Positions 48,154 through 58,278 are shown, counted from the stretch's first letter. The stretch: 64,000 bases of DNA from Telmatospirillum siberiense (GCF_002845745.1 NZ_PIUM01000015.1:62001-126000); one strand, 5' to 3'. Numbers and translations: made by a program. The notes: generated by a model from the sequence alone, not told the origin.

Positions 48154-51100
48154 TAGGACATACCCTCGTGGGGCGGTGACGTCGACGCCGCGATCGTGGC
48201 GACCAACGCCCTTGCCTGCTCGAATTCGAACTCATTGACCAGATCGTGCAACTGCCCGGCGGTGCCCGGGGGCAGCTCCTGTGCGAACCGCTTCAGAAGC
48301 GGCGTGACGACCATCGGGTCGTCGGCTTCCAACGCGGTCAAGAGTTCCGCCAGGGCGGTCGATGCCTCGATATTGATCTCCCTGGCGTCGGTCGAGGGCC
48401 GGGTTTCCCGGCCCGGCTGTTCCCAATCCCGGACGGCTGCTCCCCGATTTGCCGGAACGACTTTTTCCATGGTCCGGAACAACTCTTCGAAATCCATCGG
48501 TTTGGCGACGAAGGCCGTCATTCCGGCTTCGAAGCATTGATTTTTTTGCTCGGCCAGCACGCTGGCGGTCAGGGCGATGATCGGCACCGAACGTTTTTCG
48601 GCATCTTTCATGCGGCGGATTTCGCGGCTCGCCTCCAGGCCATCCATCACCGGCATTTGGACGTCCATGAGAATCACATCGAAGTTTTCTTCGCCCATCC
48701 GGTCCACGGCTTCCCGGCCGTTCCGGACGGTGACCACGTCATGGCCCTGTTTCGCCAGGAGGATTTCCGCCAGGGTCGCATTCGCTCCGATGTCCTCGGC
48801 CAGAAGGACGCGAAAGCGGCGTTTCGGTTGGAACGGATTGTCGGCGGCGTCTCCGTCGCCGTCGCCACGGCCGGCATCATCGTCGGCGGGACCGATGAGC
48901 GAGGCCGGCAAGAGGCGCAAGACGACATGGAAGGTGCTCCCCTTTCCCGGCTGGCTTTCCACTCCGATGCGTCCCCCCATGAGTTCCGCGAGTTCCTTGC
49001 AGATGGAAACGCCAAGACCGGTTCCGCCGAACCGGCGGGTTGTCGAACTATCGGCTTGAACGAAGGGTTTGAAGATGCGGTCGAGTTGTTCGGCGGTCAT
49101 GCCGATGCCGGTATCGGTCACCGACAATTCGATCAGGCCGGGCTCGCCCGCGTCGGCAACCGAAACGGTGACCGTTCCCACCTGGGTAAATTTGACGGCG
49201 TTACCGACAAGGTTGGTTATGATTTGACGAATACGCATCGGATCGCCGACGAAAGAGCGCGGCAAATCGGCGGAGTAATGAAGCCGCAGGCCAAGATTGG
49301 CGTCGCGCGCCTTGATTTGGAACATTGCCAGCGCATCACGCAGAAGCGCCGGAAAATCGAACAGAATTTCTTCGATTCCCAGATTGCCGCTTTGCATCCT
49401 GGAGAGATCGAGAATGTCGTTGATCAGAACCAGCAACGACTTGGCGGCGTTGTGCGCGATCACCAGTTGCCGATGGACCGTGGCGGGAAGTTCGTGCCCC
49501 AGCGCCAAGCCGAGAAACCCGAGAACCGCGTTCATCGGCGTTCGGATTTCATGGCTCATATTGGCCAGGAACTGACTTTTCACCAGACTGCCCATCTTGG
49601 CTTCGGCCAATGCCTCTTCGAGTTTTTCGTTCATCTCGCGCAACTGGATTTCCGCGACTTTGATCGGGGTCACGTCGCTCACCACCGCAAAAAAGCCGAT
49701 CACGCGCTGGGAATCGAAGTCCGGGATGTAATGGGCCAGCACATGGCCGAGTTCCCCGGAAGGCTTCCGAATCGTTCTTTCAAATTGTTGCGGCTGTCCG
49801 CTCAATGCCGCGTCGATGATCGGACGATTGCTCCGGGTGAATTCGTCGCCGAGCGCGCTTTCCAGCGTGATGCCGATCATTTTCTCGTTATCGAGGCCAA
49901 ACCATTCGAGATAGCCCCGGTTGGCGAAGCGACAACGCAGATCACGATCCCAATAGCCGACGATGCCGGGCAGGTTGTCGGTCACCGTCGTGATGAATTT
50001 GTCCCGTTCCCGGAGCCGTTCGTTTGCCTCCTCGATCTGGCGGGTTCGTTCCTCGACGAGTTCCTCCAAGTGATTGCGGTATCGTTCGAGTTCGATCGCC
50101 GAGCGTTTGCGCCTGGTGATGTCCCTGGCGATTTTCGAGGCGCCGGACACGCGCCCGGTGCTGTCCCGGATTGGCGAGATGGAGACGGAGACATCGACGA
50201 GCGTGCCGTCCTTCCGGCGCCGCAGGGTGTCGAAAGGGGCAATGCCCTTGCCCTGACGAAGTCTTTCGAGAAGCAGATTCTCGTCCTGCTCCCGGCCGGG
50301 CGGAAACAGCATCGTCACCGGCTGGCCTATCGCTTCCTCGGCGCGATAGCCGAACAATGCCTCCGCCCCCGGATTCCAACTGCTGATGATCCCGTCGAGG
50401 GTCTTGCTGATGATGGCGTCGCGCGATCCCTCGACGATCGCGGTCAATATGGCGCGCGTCTCGTTTGCCGCTTCCAGTTCGGCGATCCGCCGCTGCTTTT
50501 CGGCACTCGCCGCCTCCGCCTTGGCGCTGGCCAGAAGCGCCTCGCTTCGCGCTCTCGACCGGATCGCGATTTGCCAACTCAGCCCCGCGATGATCAGGAT
50601 GGCGAGCGCGCCGAGCGCGACCGTCGGCTTCCACACCGCGCCATATACGTTTTGAACGCTGTTTTCCGGCAGGTGGGAGAGAACCAGCCAATATGGTTCT
50701 TCGCGCGGTTCCGGAGTGGGGAAAACGCTCTGCGGGGTCACCGCCTTCCATACCCATAATCCGTCCCGATTGAAAAAATGGCCTGAATCGGCGTGGCTGA
50801 TTTTCGCCCATGCCTCCGGATCGCGTTTTCCCAAGCCGTTATCGCGTCCGAACATGAAGCCCCATTGATCGTCCGCATTCGGGCTGAGGAGCCAGTACCC
50901 CGTCCGGTTGAGCAGCATGATGTCGCGGCGTCCACGGTCGACTTGTATCAAGTGCTCGATGATCGTTCTGCCCAGGACGTTGACGACCAGGATGCCCCGG
51001 TGTCTGCCGGAGGAGTCGGCGACCGGCGTGGACAGGCGCAATGTCGGCTTGAAAGGGGTTTCGATCTTGTCGTTTTCAACATTGAGATCGAATGCCGAGA

Positions 51101-51578
51101 CGGTGATCTTTCCGGGTTCTTCGCGGATGGCCTCCGTGAAATAGGGCATGCCGGATTTGTCCTGGAGCATTTTATCGTCGACGATCAGGGGGGCGGCGTC
51201 ATCCGCCGTCCTGTCGACCCTGACCCGTTCCCGGCCCATTTCGTCGACCCAACACACCTGGTCATAGCCGGAATTGCGCTGAAGCAGGGAAACAAAGGCG
51301 TCCCCCATGCCTCTCAGGGCTGTGGGCGTCGGATTGTCGATGCCTTCGCGAATGGGCGCCTCCCGTCGCAGAGACATCAGGTGGCGCGACGGCACCCGCA
51401 TCTCGGCGATCAACTCGGATGCCCCCAGTTCGACCCGGCTGACCTCCGCCGCCACCATGCGGTCCAGTTCGGTTTGAATGCGCTGGTAGCCCCCAACCGC
51501 GGCAACCGCAACCACCAAACCCGCCAAAGGCAGAAACAGAGTCAGAAAGACAGAGTGTCGTCCGCCATTTTTCTTCAT
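48153..51578 (-). CDS. Hybrid sensor histidine kinase with Cache and PAS sensors
   Basis: This 1141-residue membrane kinase has an N-terminal helix (FLTLFLPLAGLVVAVAAVGG), a periplasmic double-Cache-like sensor (about 35-325), a second helix (ALGALAILIIAGLSW), a PAS domain (about 385-505), a coiled coil, a second PAS (about 540-665), HisKA with FLANMSHEIRTPMNAVLG, a HATPase domain, and a receiver domain (MDVQMPVMDG). The last ~90 residues resemble an Hpt helical bundle but show no phospho-accepting histidine. The ATG at 51578 has a GGAG site. The ligand is unknown; Cache domains often bind small organic acids or amino acids. Confidence 0.92.
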   Translation of the reverse strand: MKKNGGRHSVFLTLFLPLAGLVVAVAAVGGYQRIQTELDRMVAAEVSRVELGASELIAEMRVPSRHLMSLRREAPIREGIDNPTPTALRGMGDAFVSLLQRNSGYDQVCWVDEMGRERVRVDRTADDAAPLIVDDKMLQDKSGMPYFTEAIREEPGKITVSAFDLNVENDKIETPFKPTLRLSTPVADSSGRHRGILVVNVLGRTIIEHLIQVDRGRRDIMLLNRTGYWLLSPNADDQWGFMFGRDNGLGKRDPEAWAKISHADSGHFFNRDGLWVWKAVTPQSVFPTPEPREEPYWLVLSHLPENSVQNVYGAVWKPTVALGALAILIIAGLSWQIAIRSRARSEALLASAKAEAASAEKQRRIAELEAANETRAILTAIVEGSRDAIISKTLDGIISSWNPGAEALFGYRAEEAIGQPVTMLFPPGREQDENLLLERLRQGKGIAPFDTLRRRKDGTLVDVSVSISPIRDSTGRVSGASKIARDITRRKRSAIELERYRNHLEELVEERTRQIEEANERLRERDKFITTVTDNLPGIVGYWDRDLRCRFANRGYLEWFGLDNEKMIGITLESALGDEFTRSNRPIIDAALSGQPQQFERTIRKPSGELGHVLAHYIPDFDSQRVIGFFAVVSDVTPIKVAEIQLREMNEKLEEALAEAKMGSLVKSQFLANMSHEIRTPMNAVLGFLGLALGHELPATVHRQLVIAHNAAKSLLVLINDILDLSRMQSGNLGIEEILFDFPALLRDALAMFQIKARDANLGLRLHYSADLPRSFVGDPMRIRQIITNLVGNAVKFTQVGTVTVSVADAGEPGLIELSVTDTGIGMTAEQLDRIFKPFVQADSSTTRRFGGTGLGVSICKELAELMGGRIGVESQPGKGSTFHVVLRLLPASLIGPADDDAGRGDGDGDAADNPFQPKRRFRVLLAEDIGANATLAEILLAKQGHDVVTVRNGREAVDRMGEENFDVILMDVQMPVMDGLEASREIRRMKDAEKRSVPIIALTASVLAEQKNQCFEAGMTAFVAKPMDFEELFRTMEKVVPANRGAAVRDWEQPGRETRPSTDAREINIEASTALAELLTALEADDPMVVTPLLKRFAQELPPGTAGQLHDLVNEFEFEQARALVATIAASTSPPHEGMS

Positions 51579-51776
51579 CGCCGAGCTCCGGCAGATCGGA
51601 TGGGCGTTGTTCCCGGTTGTGTTGTTATCGAGATGATGCCGATCGCGCGCAATAGTCAATGGGGTGAGGGACAGTTAACCTATTGGTTATGTCCTCGGGC
51701 GAAACGCGCGGGCGCGGTCCGCTTTCGCCGAAGACCTTAGAACCAGTGTTCCGGTGAGGCCGCAGGCGAAGGCCCC

Positions 51777-53108
51777 CTATCTCTCCAATCCGTATTTGCG
51801 GATCTTATCGTGCAACGTGGTCTTGGCCAGTTGCAGTTCCTCGGCCGTGCGCGTCAGGCTTCCGCCGTTGCGGCGCAGGGCTTCGGCGATCAGCGAGCGT
51901 TCGAAGCGTTCGACCTCTTCGGCCAGCGGGCTTGGCCCGGCGCCGTTGGGTTGGGCCCGCGCGGGGAAATCGCCCTCGATGCCCAGGACGCAGCGGTCGG
52001 CCACGTTGCGCAATTCGCGGACATTTCCGGGCCAGTCATAGGACATCAGCCGGCGCATGCGTTCGGGATCGGGCGGGGGGACCTCCCGCTGGTGGCGGGC
52101 GGCGGCCAGCATGGAAAAATGCTCGAACAGCAGGGGCGTGTCCTCGCGGCGGTCGCGCAGCGGCGGCAGGGGAAGGGTGGCGACGGCGAGGCGGTAATAG
52201 AGGTCCGCGCGGAATTGGCCCTGGTCCACCAGATCGCGCAGATCGACCTTGGTCGCGGCGATCACCCGGCAGTCGACGGGAACGGGCGTGTTGGACCCCA
52301 AACGCTCGACCGTGCGTTCCTGCAGGACGCGCAGCATCTTGATCTGCATGGACATCGGCATGCTCTCGATCTCGTCGAGGAACAGCGTTCCGCCCGAGGC
52401 ATGCTCGACCTTGCCGATCCGGCGTTTGCCGGCGCCGGTGAAAGCCCCGGCTTCATGTCCGAAGATTTCGCTTTCAAACAGGGCTTCCGGCAGACCGCCG
52501 CAATTGATCGCCACGAAATTGCCATCGCGCCGGGCGCTGGCGTCATGCAGGCAACGGGCCGCCAGTTCCTTGCCGACCCCCGTTTCGCCCAGGATGAGCA
52601 CGTCGGCGGCCGAACTGGCCAGGTCGACGATCAGCCGGCGGACCTTTTCGATGGTCGCGGAAACACCCAGAATCCGCGCCTCGATACCGGGCCGGTTGTT
52701 GAGCTTTTCGCGAAGGTCGCGGACCTCGAGGACCAGTTTGCGTTTTTCCAGGGCGCGGCGCACCACTTCGACCAGATAGTCCGGCGAAAACGGCTTCTCG
52801 ATGAAATCCTGGGCGCCGTTCTTCATCGCCTGGACGGCCAGCGAAATGTCGCCGTGCCCGGTGATCAGCACCACCGGCAAATCGGCGTCCATCGCCTGAA
52901 GTTCGCCGAGCAGGGTCATGCCGTCGATCCCCGGCAGCCGGATGTCGCTGACCACGACGCCGGGGAAATTGACCGAAACCAGCTTGCGGGCCTTTTCGGC
53001 GGTCGAAACGCCTTCTGTCGGAATACCTTCGAGTTGCAAGGCCTGTTCGCAGCCCAGAAGGACATTGGGGTCGTCTTCGACGATGAGGACCTTCAGGTCT
53101 TGCTGCAT
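51777..53108 (-). CDS. dctD: C4-dicarboxylate sigma-54-dependent response regulator
   Basis: The 443-residue NtrC-family protein has a receiver domain (Asp in VVVSDIRLPGIDG), an AAA+ domain with Walker A (GETGVGKE) and the sigma-54 contact loop GAFTGA, and a Fis-type helix-turn-helix (GGSLTRTAEELQLAKTTLHDKI). It overlaps dctB by 16 bp. With dctA upstream and a sigma-54 promoter before aspA, its role as DctD is well supported. Confidence 0.94.
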   Translation of the reverse strand: MQQDLKVLIVEDDPNVLLGCEQALQLEGIPTEGVSTAEKARKLVSVNFPGVVVSDIRLPGIDGMTLLGELQAMDADLPVVLITGHGDISLAVQAMKNGAQDFIEKPFSPDYLVEVVRRALEKRKLVLEVRDLREKLNNRPGIEARILGVSATIEKVRRLIVDLASSAADVLILGETGVGKELAARCLHDASARRDGNFVAINCGGLPEALFESEIFGHEAGAFTGAGKRRIGKVEHASGGTLFLDEIESMPMSMQIKMLRVLQERTVERLGSNTPVPVDCRVIAATKVDLRDLVDQGQFRADLYYRLAVATLPLPPLRDRREDTPLLFEHFSMLAAARHQREVPPPDPERMRRLMSYDWPGNVRELRNVADRCVLGIEGDFPARAQPNGAGPSPLAEEVERFERSLIAEALRRNGGSLTRTAEELQLAKTTLHDKIRKYGLER

Positions 53109-54976
53109 TCGTCTTCCCCTTCCGGAACGATGGGAATTTCCATGGTGAACACCGCCCCTCCGCCGGGATGGTTGTCTCCGCTCAGCGTGCCGCCGAAATC
53201 ACGAACGATGCCGGCTGAAATGGCAAGCCCCAGGCCGAGACCGCCCCCGTCGTCCTTGGTGGTGAAAAACGCTTCGAACAGCCGCCCCCGCACATGGTCG
53301 GTGAGGCCGTGGCCATGATCGCGGACCAGCAGGCGGATTCGCTCGCCCTGTCTCGCGGCGCCGATCTCGATAAGGGGGGACGACAGCCCTTCCATGGCGT
53401 CCAGCGCGTTGGTGATCAGATTGACCAGCACCTGTTCCAGCCTGTTGGGGTCGCACAGCGCCCACAAGGGGGCCTCCGGCATGTCGATGATCCGCCGGGC
53501 GTTCATCCGGCGCAGGCGTTGGTCCAGCAGGGACAGGGCGTTGTCGACGGCCTTCTGCACGATGACGGGGCGCGGATGGCCGGAAGACTTGCGGACGAAT
53601 GATTTGAGCTGTCCGGTCAGGGTCCCCATGCTGTCGACCAGCTGATCGATGCGGTCCAGATTGGAGCAGGCGGTCTTGATGTCGCCGCGCTGGAGGAATT
53701 TCACCGTATTGCCCGAAAGCGTCCGCATGGCCGTCAGCGGTTGGTTCAACTCGTGGGCGATCCCGGCCAGCAACTGACCGATGACGGCCAGCTTGCCGGC
53801 CTGCACCAGTTCGTCCTGGGCGGAGCGCAGGGTCCGTTCTGCGCGGATCCGTTCGGCCACCTCCTCCTGGAGACGGGTATTGGTGGCGGACAGATCGGCG
53901 GTGCGTTCCTGCACCTTGCGTTCCAGTTCGTCGTAGGCTTGCTGCAGCGCTTCGCGGGCCGCCACCCGGTCGCGTTGATGCAGACGCCACTGGTTCATCA
54001 TCACCAGCAGGATGAACAGGAAGGCTGTGCCGACGGTGGCCAGGGCCGCGTGGCTGCGGGCCATGTCGTCGATCTGCTCGCGATGGGAAAACACGGTCAG
54101 ATTCCAGGCGGTGCCGGGCAGGGGATGGGTTTCGGCGAGAAACTGCCCGGAAACGGGAAAGAGCGAGGCCGCGTCGGTCTGCGACCGGGAAAGCTGGACC
54201 AGGCTGGCCGTATCGCTCAAATAACTGATCCGCTCTATGCCGAGCGGCAGCAGGGCGCGCCGGTTATATTGCAAGGTGCTGTCGAAGTGCCGCCGCGTTT
54301 CCTCGTCCAGTGGGCGCAGGGTGGTGAACTTCCAGGCGGGGACCGAGGCCAGGATGACGACGCCGTTCTCGTCGGCCACCAGCGCCGGGGCCTCGACCAG
54401 GTCCCAGGTCTTCTCCAATTGCTCCAGGCTGACCTTGACCACCGCCACGCCTTGCAGAACCCCGTTCCTGACGAGAGCCGAAGACAGGTAGTAGCCGGGT
54501 TCACCCTTCGTGGTGCCGATTCCGAAGAAGCGGCCCGATCCGCTTTCCACGGCATCCTTGAAATATTGGCGGTAGGAGAGATCCTCGCCCATGAAGCTGT
54601 CCGGCTGGCGCCAGTTGCTGGTGGCCAGGACCGTTCCGTGGCGATCGAGCACATAGATCGACAAGGTGCCGGCCCGCTGATTCAACTGTTCGAGATAGCC
54701 GTTGACCCGTTCGACCAAATGCGGTGTCGAGGGCGACGTCAGAAGCTCGAGAACGTCGCGTTCCAACCCCAATGTGGCCGGGAAATAGGCGTATTTGTCG
54801 ATCTCGCGTTCCAGGCTGGCGGTGTAGAGATCCAGACGGTGCTGCCCGGTCGCCTGCAACTCGGCCAATCCGATCGACAGGCTGAGGCGGTAGGTGGCCA
54901 TGCCCGCCATGACGGCGAGAACGACAAGGCCGAGGAAAAGGGGGGCCAGAGTGCGGACACGGCGGGTGAGGGGCAT
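53093..54976 (-). CDS. dctB: C4-dicarboxylate sensor histidine kinase
   Basis: The 627-residue membrane kinase has two helices (about 15-30 and 300-320) flanking a periplasmic Cache sensor of the DctB type (segment FMGEDLSYRQYFKDAVESG), a coiled coil, HisKA with AHELNQPLTAMRTLSGN, and a HATPase domain (GGGLGLGLAISAGIV). DctB senses succinate, fumarate or malate and phosphorylates DctD. It is encoded directly before dctD. Confidence 0.94.
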   Translation of the reverse strand: MPLTRRVRTLAPLFLGLVVLAVMAGMATYRLSLSIGLAELQATGQHRLDLYTASLEREIDKYAYFPATLGLERDVLELLTSPSTPHLVERVNGYLEQLNQRAGTLSIYVLDRHGTVLATSNWRQPDSFMGEDLSYRQYFKDAVESGSGRFFGIGTTKGEPGYYLSSALVRNGVLQGVAVVKVSLEQLEKTWDLVEAPALVADENGVVILASVPAWKFTTLRPLDEETRRHFDSTLQYNRRALLPLGIERISYLSDTASLVQLSRSQTDAASLFPVSGQFLAETHPLPGTAWNLTVFSHREQIDDMARSHAALATVGTAFLFILLVMMNQWRLHQRDRVAAREALQQAYDELERKVQERTADLSATNTRLQEEVAERIRAERTLRSAQDELVQAGKLAVIGQLLAGIAHELNQPLTAMRTLSGNTVKFLQRGDIKTACSNLDRIDQLVDSMGTLTGQLKSFVRKSSGHPRPVIVQKAVDNALSLLDQRLRRMNARRIIDMPEAPLWALCDPNRLEQVLVNLITNALDAMEGLSSPLIEIGAARQGERIRLLVRDHGHGLTDHVRGRLFEAFFTTKDDGGGLGLGLAISAGIVRDFGGTLSGDNHPGGGAVFTMEIPIVPEGEDECSKT

Positions 54977-55278
54977 TGTGTCTTGGAAGATCCTTCAAGG
55001 GCGCGCGCGGGGCGAGGGGGAGCATATGACAGCCCGGGGCGGGGGATACAGGCTTTTCCGCTGCCCTGGCTATTGATCAGGGCCCTCAAACGCCGGGCGC
55101 GGCATCCGCCGGCTTGGGCTTTCCTCCGCTGGCGCTTCGGGGCGCTTAAGCGCGCCAACGCCGATGAGGCATCGAGTGGACAAATCAATGGTCGCGCGGT
55201 CGTCCAATTGCCCTGCTCGTCCTGCCTCCCACCCCTGACGGGGCGGGAGGTTCGAGACGCCTGAAGGATGGAAGGTCT
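54977..55278 (-). other. Gap between dctA and dctB
   Basis: This 302-bp stretch holds no supported gene. Near the dctA end there is a hairpin (55225-55235 with 55240-55250, one mismatch) that may terminate the aspA-dctA transcript. The promoter of dctBD should lie in the remainder. Confidence 0.45.
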
Positions 55279-56577
55279 TCAGCCTTCGACCAGTTCCGCT
55301 TCGGGCAGAGGCTCGGTGGCCTCGCCGTTCAGAACCTGGAGCATCCGCCGGTCGTCGCGCTGGCGTTCCCATTTCGCGATGACCATGGTGGCGACGCCAT
55401 TGCCCAGCAGGTTGGTCGCCGTGCGCATGGAATCCATGAAACGCTCGATGCCCAGCAAAAGACCCAGGCCGACCAGCGGAATGTCCGGGAAGATCGACAG
55501 GGTGCCGGCCAGCACCACGAAGCCGCCGGCGGTGACGCCCGCCACGCCCTTCGAGGTGAGCAGGAAGATGCCGAGCAGGCCGAGCTGCTGGGCCATGCTG
55601 AGATCGATGTTGGTGGCCTGGGCGATGAAGATCGCGCTCATCGTCAGATAGATGTAGGAGCCGTCCAGATTGAAGGAATAACCGGTGGGCACCACGAAGC
55701 CGACCACGGGAACCGAACAGCCGGCGTTTTCCAGCTTGCGGATCAGACGGGGCAACGCCGCTTCGGACGAGGCCGTGCAGAAAACCAGCACCAGTTCCTC
55801 GCTCAGATATTTGATGAACTTCCAGAGATTGAAGCCCGACAGATAGGCGATGGCGCCCAGGATGACGACCATGAAGAAGATGTTGGTCAGATAGAACAGG
55901 GCGACCAGCTTGCCCAGCGCGATCAGCGAGGCGATGCCGAACTTTCCGATGGTGTAGCCGACCGCGCCGAAGACGGCCAACGGGGCCAGTTTCATGATGG
56001 CGCCGACGATGGCGAAGATCACTTCCGACCAGCGTTCGATGGTGTCGACCAGCGGCTGGGCCCGCTTGCCGATGTGCAGCAGGGCGAAGCCGACGAACAG
56101 AGCGAACAGCAGAACCTGCAGGATGTTGCCCTGCGCGAAGGCGTTGACCGCGCTTGCCGGAATGATGTTGAGGATGAAGTCGACCACGCTCAGGGACTGG
56201 GCGTTGGTCGCGTAGCCGGCGACCAGTTTGGCATCCAGTTCCGCCGGATTGATGTTCATGCCGACGCCGGGTTTGAAGAGATTGACCACCAGCAGGCCGA
56301 AGGCCAGGGCGATGGTGCTGACGATCTCGAAATAGACCAGCGACTTGATGCCGATGCGGCCGACCTTCTTGATGTCGCCCAGCTTGGCGACGCCGACGCT
56401 TACGGTGGCGAAGATCAGCAGAACGACGATCATCTTGATCAGCTTGATGAATCCGCCGGCCAGGGGATTGAGCGCCACTCCGATATCCGGATACTTGTAT
56501 CCGACCAACGATCCGATCACCACGGCGACCAGCATCTGGAAGATCAGGCTGCGGTAAAAAGGCGTGCCATTAGACAT
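55279..56577 (-). CDS. dctA: C4-dicarboxylate transport protein
   Basis: The 432-residue inner-membrane symporter takes up succinate, fumarate, malate and aspartate with protons or sodium. It shows the dicarboxylate/amino acid:cation symporter motifs: CTASSEAALPRLIRKLE, the VPTGYSFNLDGSYIYL signature, and GVAGVTAGGFVVLAGTL. About eight helices are visible plus re-entrant loops. AAGGA precedes the ATG. It follows aspA by 50 bp, so both probably share the sigma-54 promoter upstream of aspA. Confidence 0.96.
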   Translation of the reverse strand: MSNGTPFYRSLIFQMLVAVVIGSLVGYKYPDIGVALNPLAGGFIKLIKMIVVLLIFATVSVGVAKLGDIKKVGRIGIKSLVYFEIVSTIALAFGLLVVNLFKPGVGMNINPAELDAKLVAGYATNAQSLSVVDFILNIIPASAVNAFAQGNILQVLLFALFVGFALLHIGKRAQPLVDTIERWSEVIFAIVGAIMKLAPLAVFGAVGYTIGKFGIASLIALGKLVALFYLTNIFFMVVILGAIAYLSGFNLWKFIKYLSEELVLVFCTASSEAALPRLIRKLENAGCSVPVVGFVVPTGYSFNLDGSYIYLTMSAIFIAQATNIDLSMAQQLGLLGIFLLTSKGVAGVTAGGFVVLAGTLSIFPDIPLVGLGLLLGIERFMDSMRTATNLLGNGVATMVIAKWERQRDDRRMLQVLNGEATEPLPEAELVEG

Positions 56578-56627
56578 TTTCTTTTCCTTCACGTTCGCAT
56601 TTTTGATTTTGATTTTTGCCGTGCGGC

Positions 56628-58052
56628 TCACGCTCCGGCGTGTTGCTTGGGCAGGGGATGGGGCCGGGTCAGCACTTCCGGTTGCAGGACGCCGTCCAGT
56701 TCCTTCTTCGTCATCAGCTTCATCTCGAGGACCAGCTCATAAACGCTGCGTCCGCTGCTCAGCGCCGCCTGTGCGACTTCGGTGGCATGGGCGTAGCCGA
56801 TATAGGGATTGAGCGCGGTCACCACGCCGATGGAGTTCTCGACGATCGCGCGCAGGCGTTCGCGGTTGGCGGTGATGCCTTCCACGCAATGGTCGGCCAG
56901 AATCGTGCAGCCTTGCCGCAGATGGGTGACGCTTTTGAACAGGCTGTGCGCGATGATCGGCTCGAAGGCGTTGAGCTGGAGTTGGCCCGCCTCGGCGGCG
57001 AAGGTGACCGTCATGTCGTTGCCGATAACTTCGAAGGCGATCTGGTTGACCACTTCCGGTATCACCGGGTTGACCTTGCCCGGCATGATCGACGACCCCG
57101 CCTGGCGCGGCGGCAGATTGATCTCGCCCAGTCCGGCCCGGGGGCCGCTGGACAGCAGCCGCAGGTCGTTACAGGTCTTCGACAGCTTGACGGCGACCCG
57201 TTTGAGGACCCCGGACAGTTGGACGAAACTGCCGCAGTCCTGGGTGGCCTCCACCAGATTGGGCGAGGTGATGACCGGAACGCCGCTGACCTCGGCCAGC
57301 AGGCGGCAAACCAGCGCGGTGTAGTCGGGATGCGCGTTGATGCCGGTGCCGATGGCCGTGGCGCCCAGATTGATTTCGCGGATCAGGAGGGCGGCCTCCT
57401 TCAGCCGCTCCTCGTCCTCGCCCAGCATCACGGCATAGGTCGAGAATTCCTGGCCCAGGGTCATCGGAACGGCGTCCTGGAGCTGGGTGCGGCCCATTTT
57501 CAGCACGTCGCGGAATTCCTCGGCCTTGCGCTCGAAGGCGCGGCGCAGATAGGCCATCGCCTCGACCAGGCGGAAAATCCCGACATAGGTGGCGAGCTTG
57601 AGCGCCGTCGGATAGACGTCGTTGGTCGACTGGCCCATGTTGACGTGCTCGTTGGGATGCAGTTCGTGATAGTCGCCGCGCCGGTGGCCGAGAATTTCCA
57701 GCGCCCGGTTGGCCACCACCTCGTTGGCGTTCATGTTGGTCGAGGTGCCGGCTCCGCCCTGGATCACATCGACGACGAACTGATCATGCAGCTTGCCCGC
57801 CTGGATTTCCTTGCAGGCGGCGACGATGGCGTCGGCGCGTTTGTCGTCCAGCAGGCCCAGTTCCTGGTTGGCCCGGGCTGCCGCCTGCTTGATCTGGGCC
57901 AGGGCGCGGATCAGGTCCGGATAGATCGAGATGTTGGTGCCGGTGACGGGGAAATTTTCCAGGGCGCGCAAGGTGTGCACGCCGTAATAGACCTCGGCGG
58001 GAATCTGCCGGTCGCCCAACAGATCATGTTCGGTGCGGTATTCTGTTTTCAT
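56628..58052 (-). CDS. aspA: Aspartate ammonia-lyase
   Basis: The 474-residue enzyme of the fumarase/aspartase superfamily has GSSIMPGKVNP, the HPNEHVNMGQSTNDVYPTA segment and GGAGTSTNMNANEV. The start MKTEYRTEHDLLGDRQIPA is of aspartase type rather than fumarase C. It releases ammonium and fumarate from aspartate. Linkage with dctA suggests that imported aspartate is split to fumarate, or the reverse. The ATG at 58052 has GGGGAG upstream. Confidence 0.94.
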   Translation of the reverse strand: MKTEYRTEHDLLGDRQIPAEVYYGVHTLRALENFPVTGTNISIYPDLIRALAQIKQAAARANQELGLLDDKRADAIVAACKEIQAGKLHDQFVVDVIQGGAGTSTNMNANEVVANRALEILGHRRGDYHELHPNEHVNMGQSTNDVYPTALKLATYVGIFRLVEAMAYLRRAFERKAEEFRDVLKMGRTQLQDAVPMTLGQEFSTYAVMLGEDEERLKEAALLIREINLGATAIGTGINAHPDYTALVCRLLAEVSGVPVITSPNLVEATQDCGSFVQLSGVLKRVAVKLSKTCNDLRLLSSGPRAGLGEINLPPRQAGSSIMPGKVNPVIPEVVNQIAFEVIGNDMTVTFAAEAGQLQLNAFEPIIAHSLFKSVTHLRQGCTILADHCVEGITANRERLRAIVENSIGVVTALNPYIGYAHATEVAQAALSSGRSVYELVLEMKLMTKKELDGVLQPEVLTRPHPLPKQHAGA

Positions 58053-58128
58053 GGCTCGTTCGCTCCCCAATGGCCGCTTGGTGCGGCATAGCCCCCTTCG
58101 CGGATAGGGACTCGGTCGATAGGGATGA

Positions 58129-58143
58129 GCAACCCGCATGCCA
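58129..58143 (-). promoter_or_regulatory. Sigma-54 promoter for aspA-dctA
   Basis: On the - strand the sequence TGGCATGCGGGTTGC matches the sigma-54 consensus (GG at -24 and GC at -12 separated by exactly 10 bases). It lies 77 bp before the aspA start. A DctD-type activator is encoded in the same cluster. Confidence 0.75.
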
Positions 58144-58210
58144 GCCTTGCAGGCGTTTGTGTCTTGATAACTTATTGAAATGAAACTTATTTTTTTTCCG
58201 AAAAAGGAGC

Positions 58211-58263
58211 CTGTTCGGATTTCCGGATGGGGGCGCCATAATGGCGTTCGGAAATCCGAACAG
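58211..58263 (-). terminator. Hairpin after kup
   Basis: A 15-bp perfect stem (58211-58225 with 58249-58263) encloses a small 6-bp stem (CGCCAT/ATGGCG). It lies 15 bp after the kup stop. On the + strand side a T-run at about 58190-58197 precedes it, which reads as an A-run on the - strand. Confidence 0.6.
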
Positions 58264-58278
58264 AATTGGGGCGGGGCG

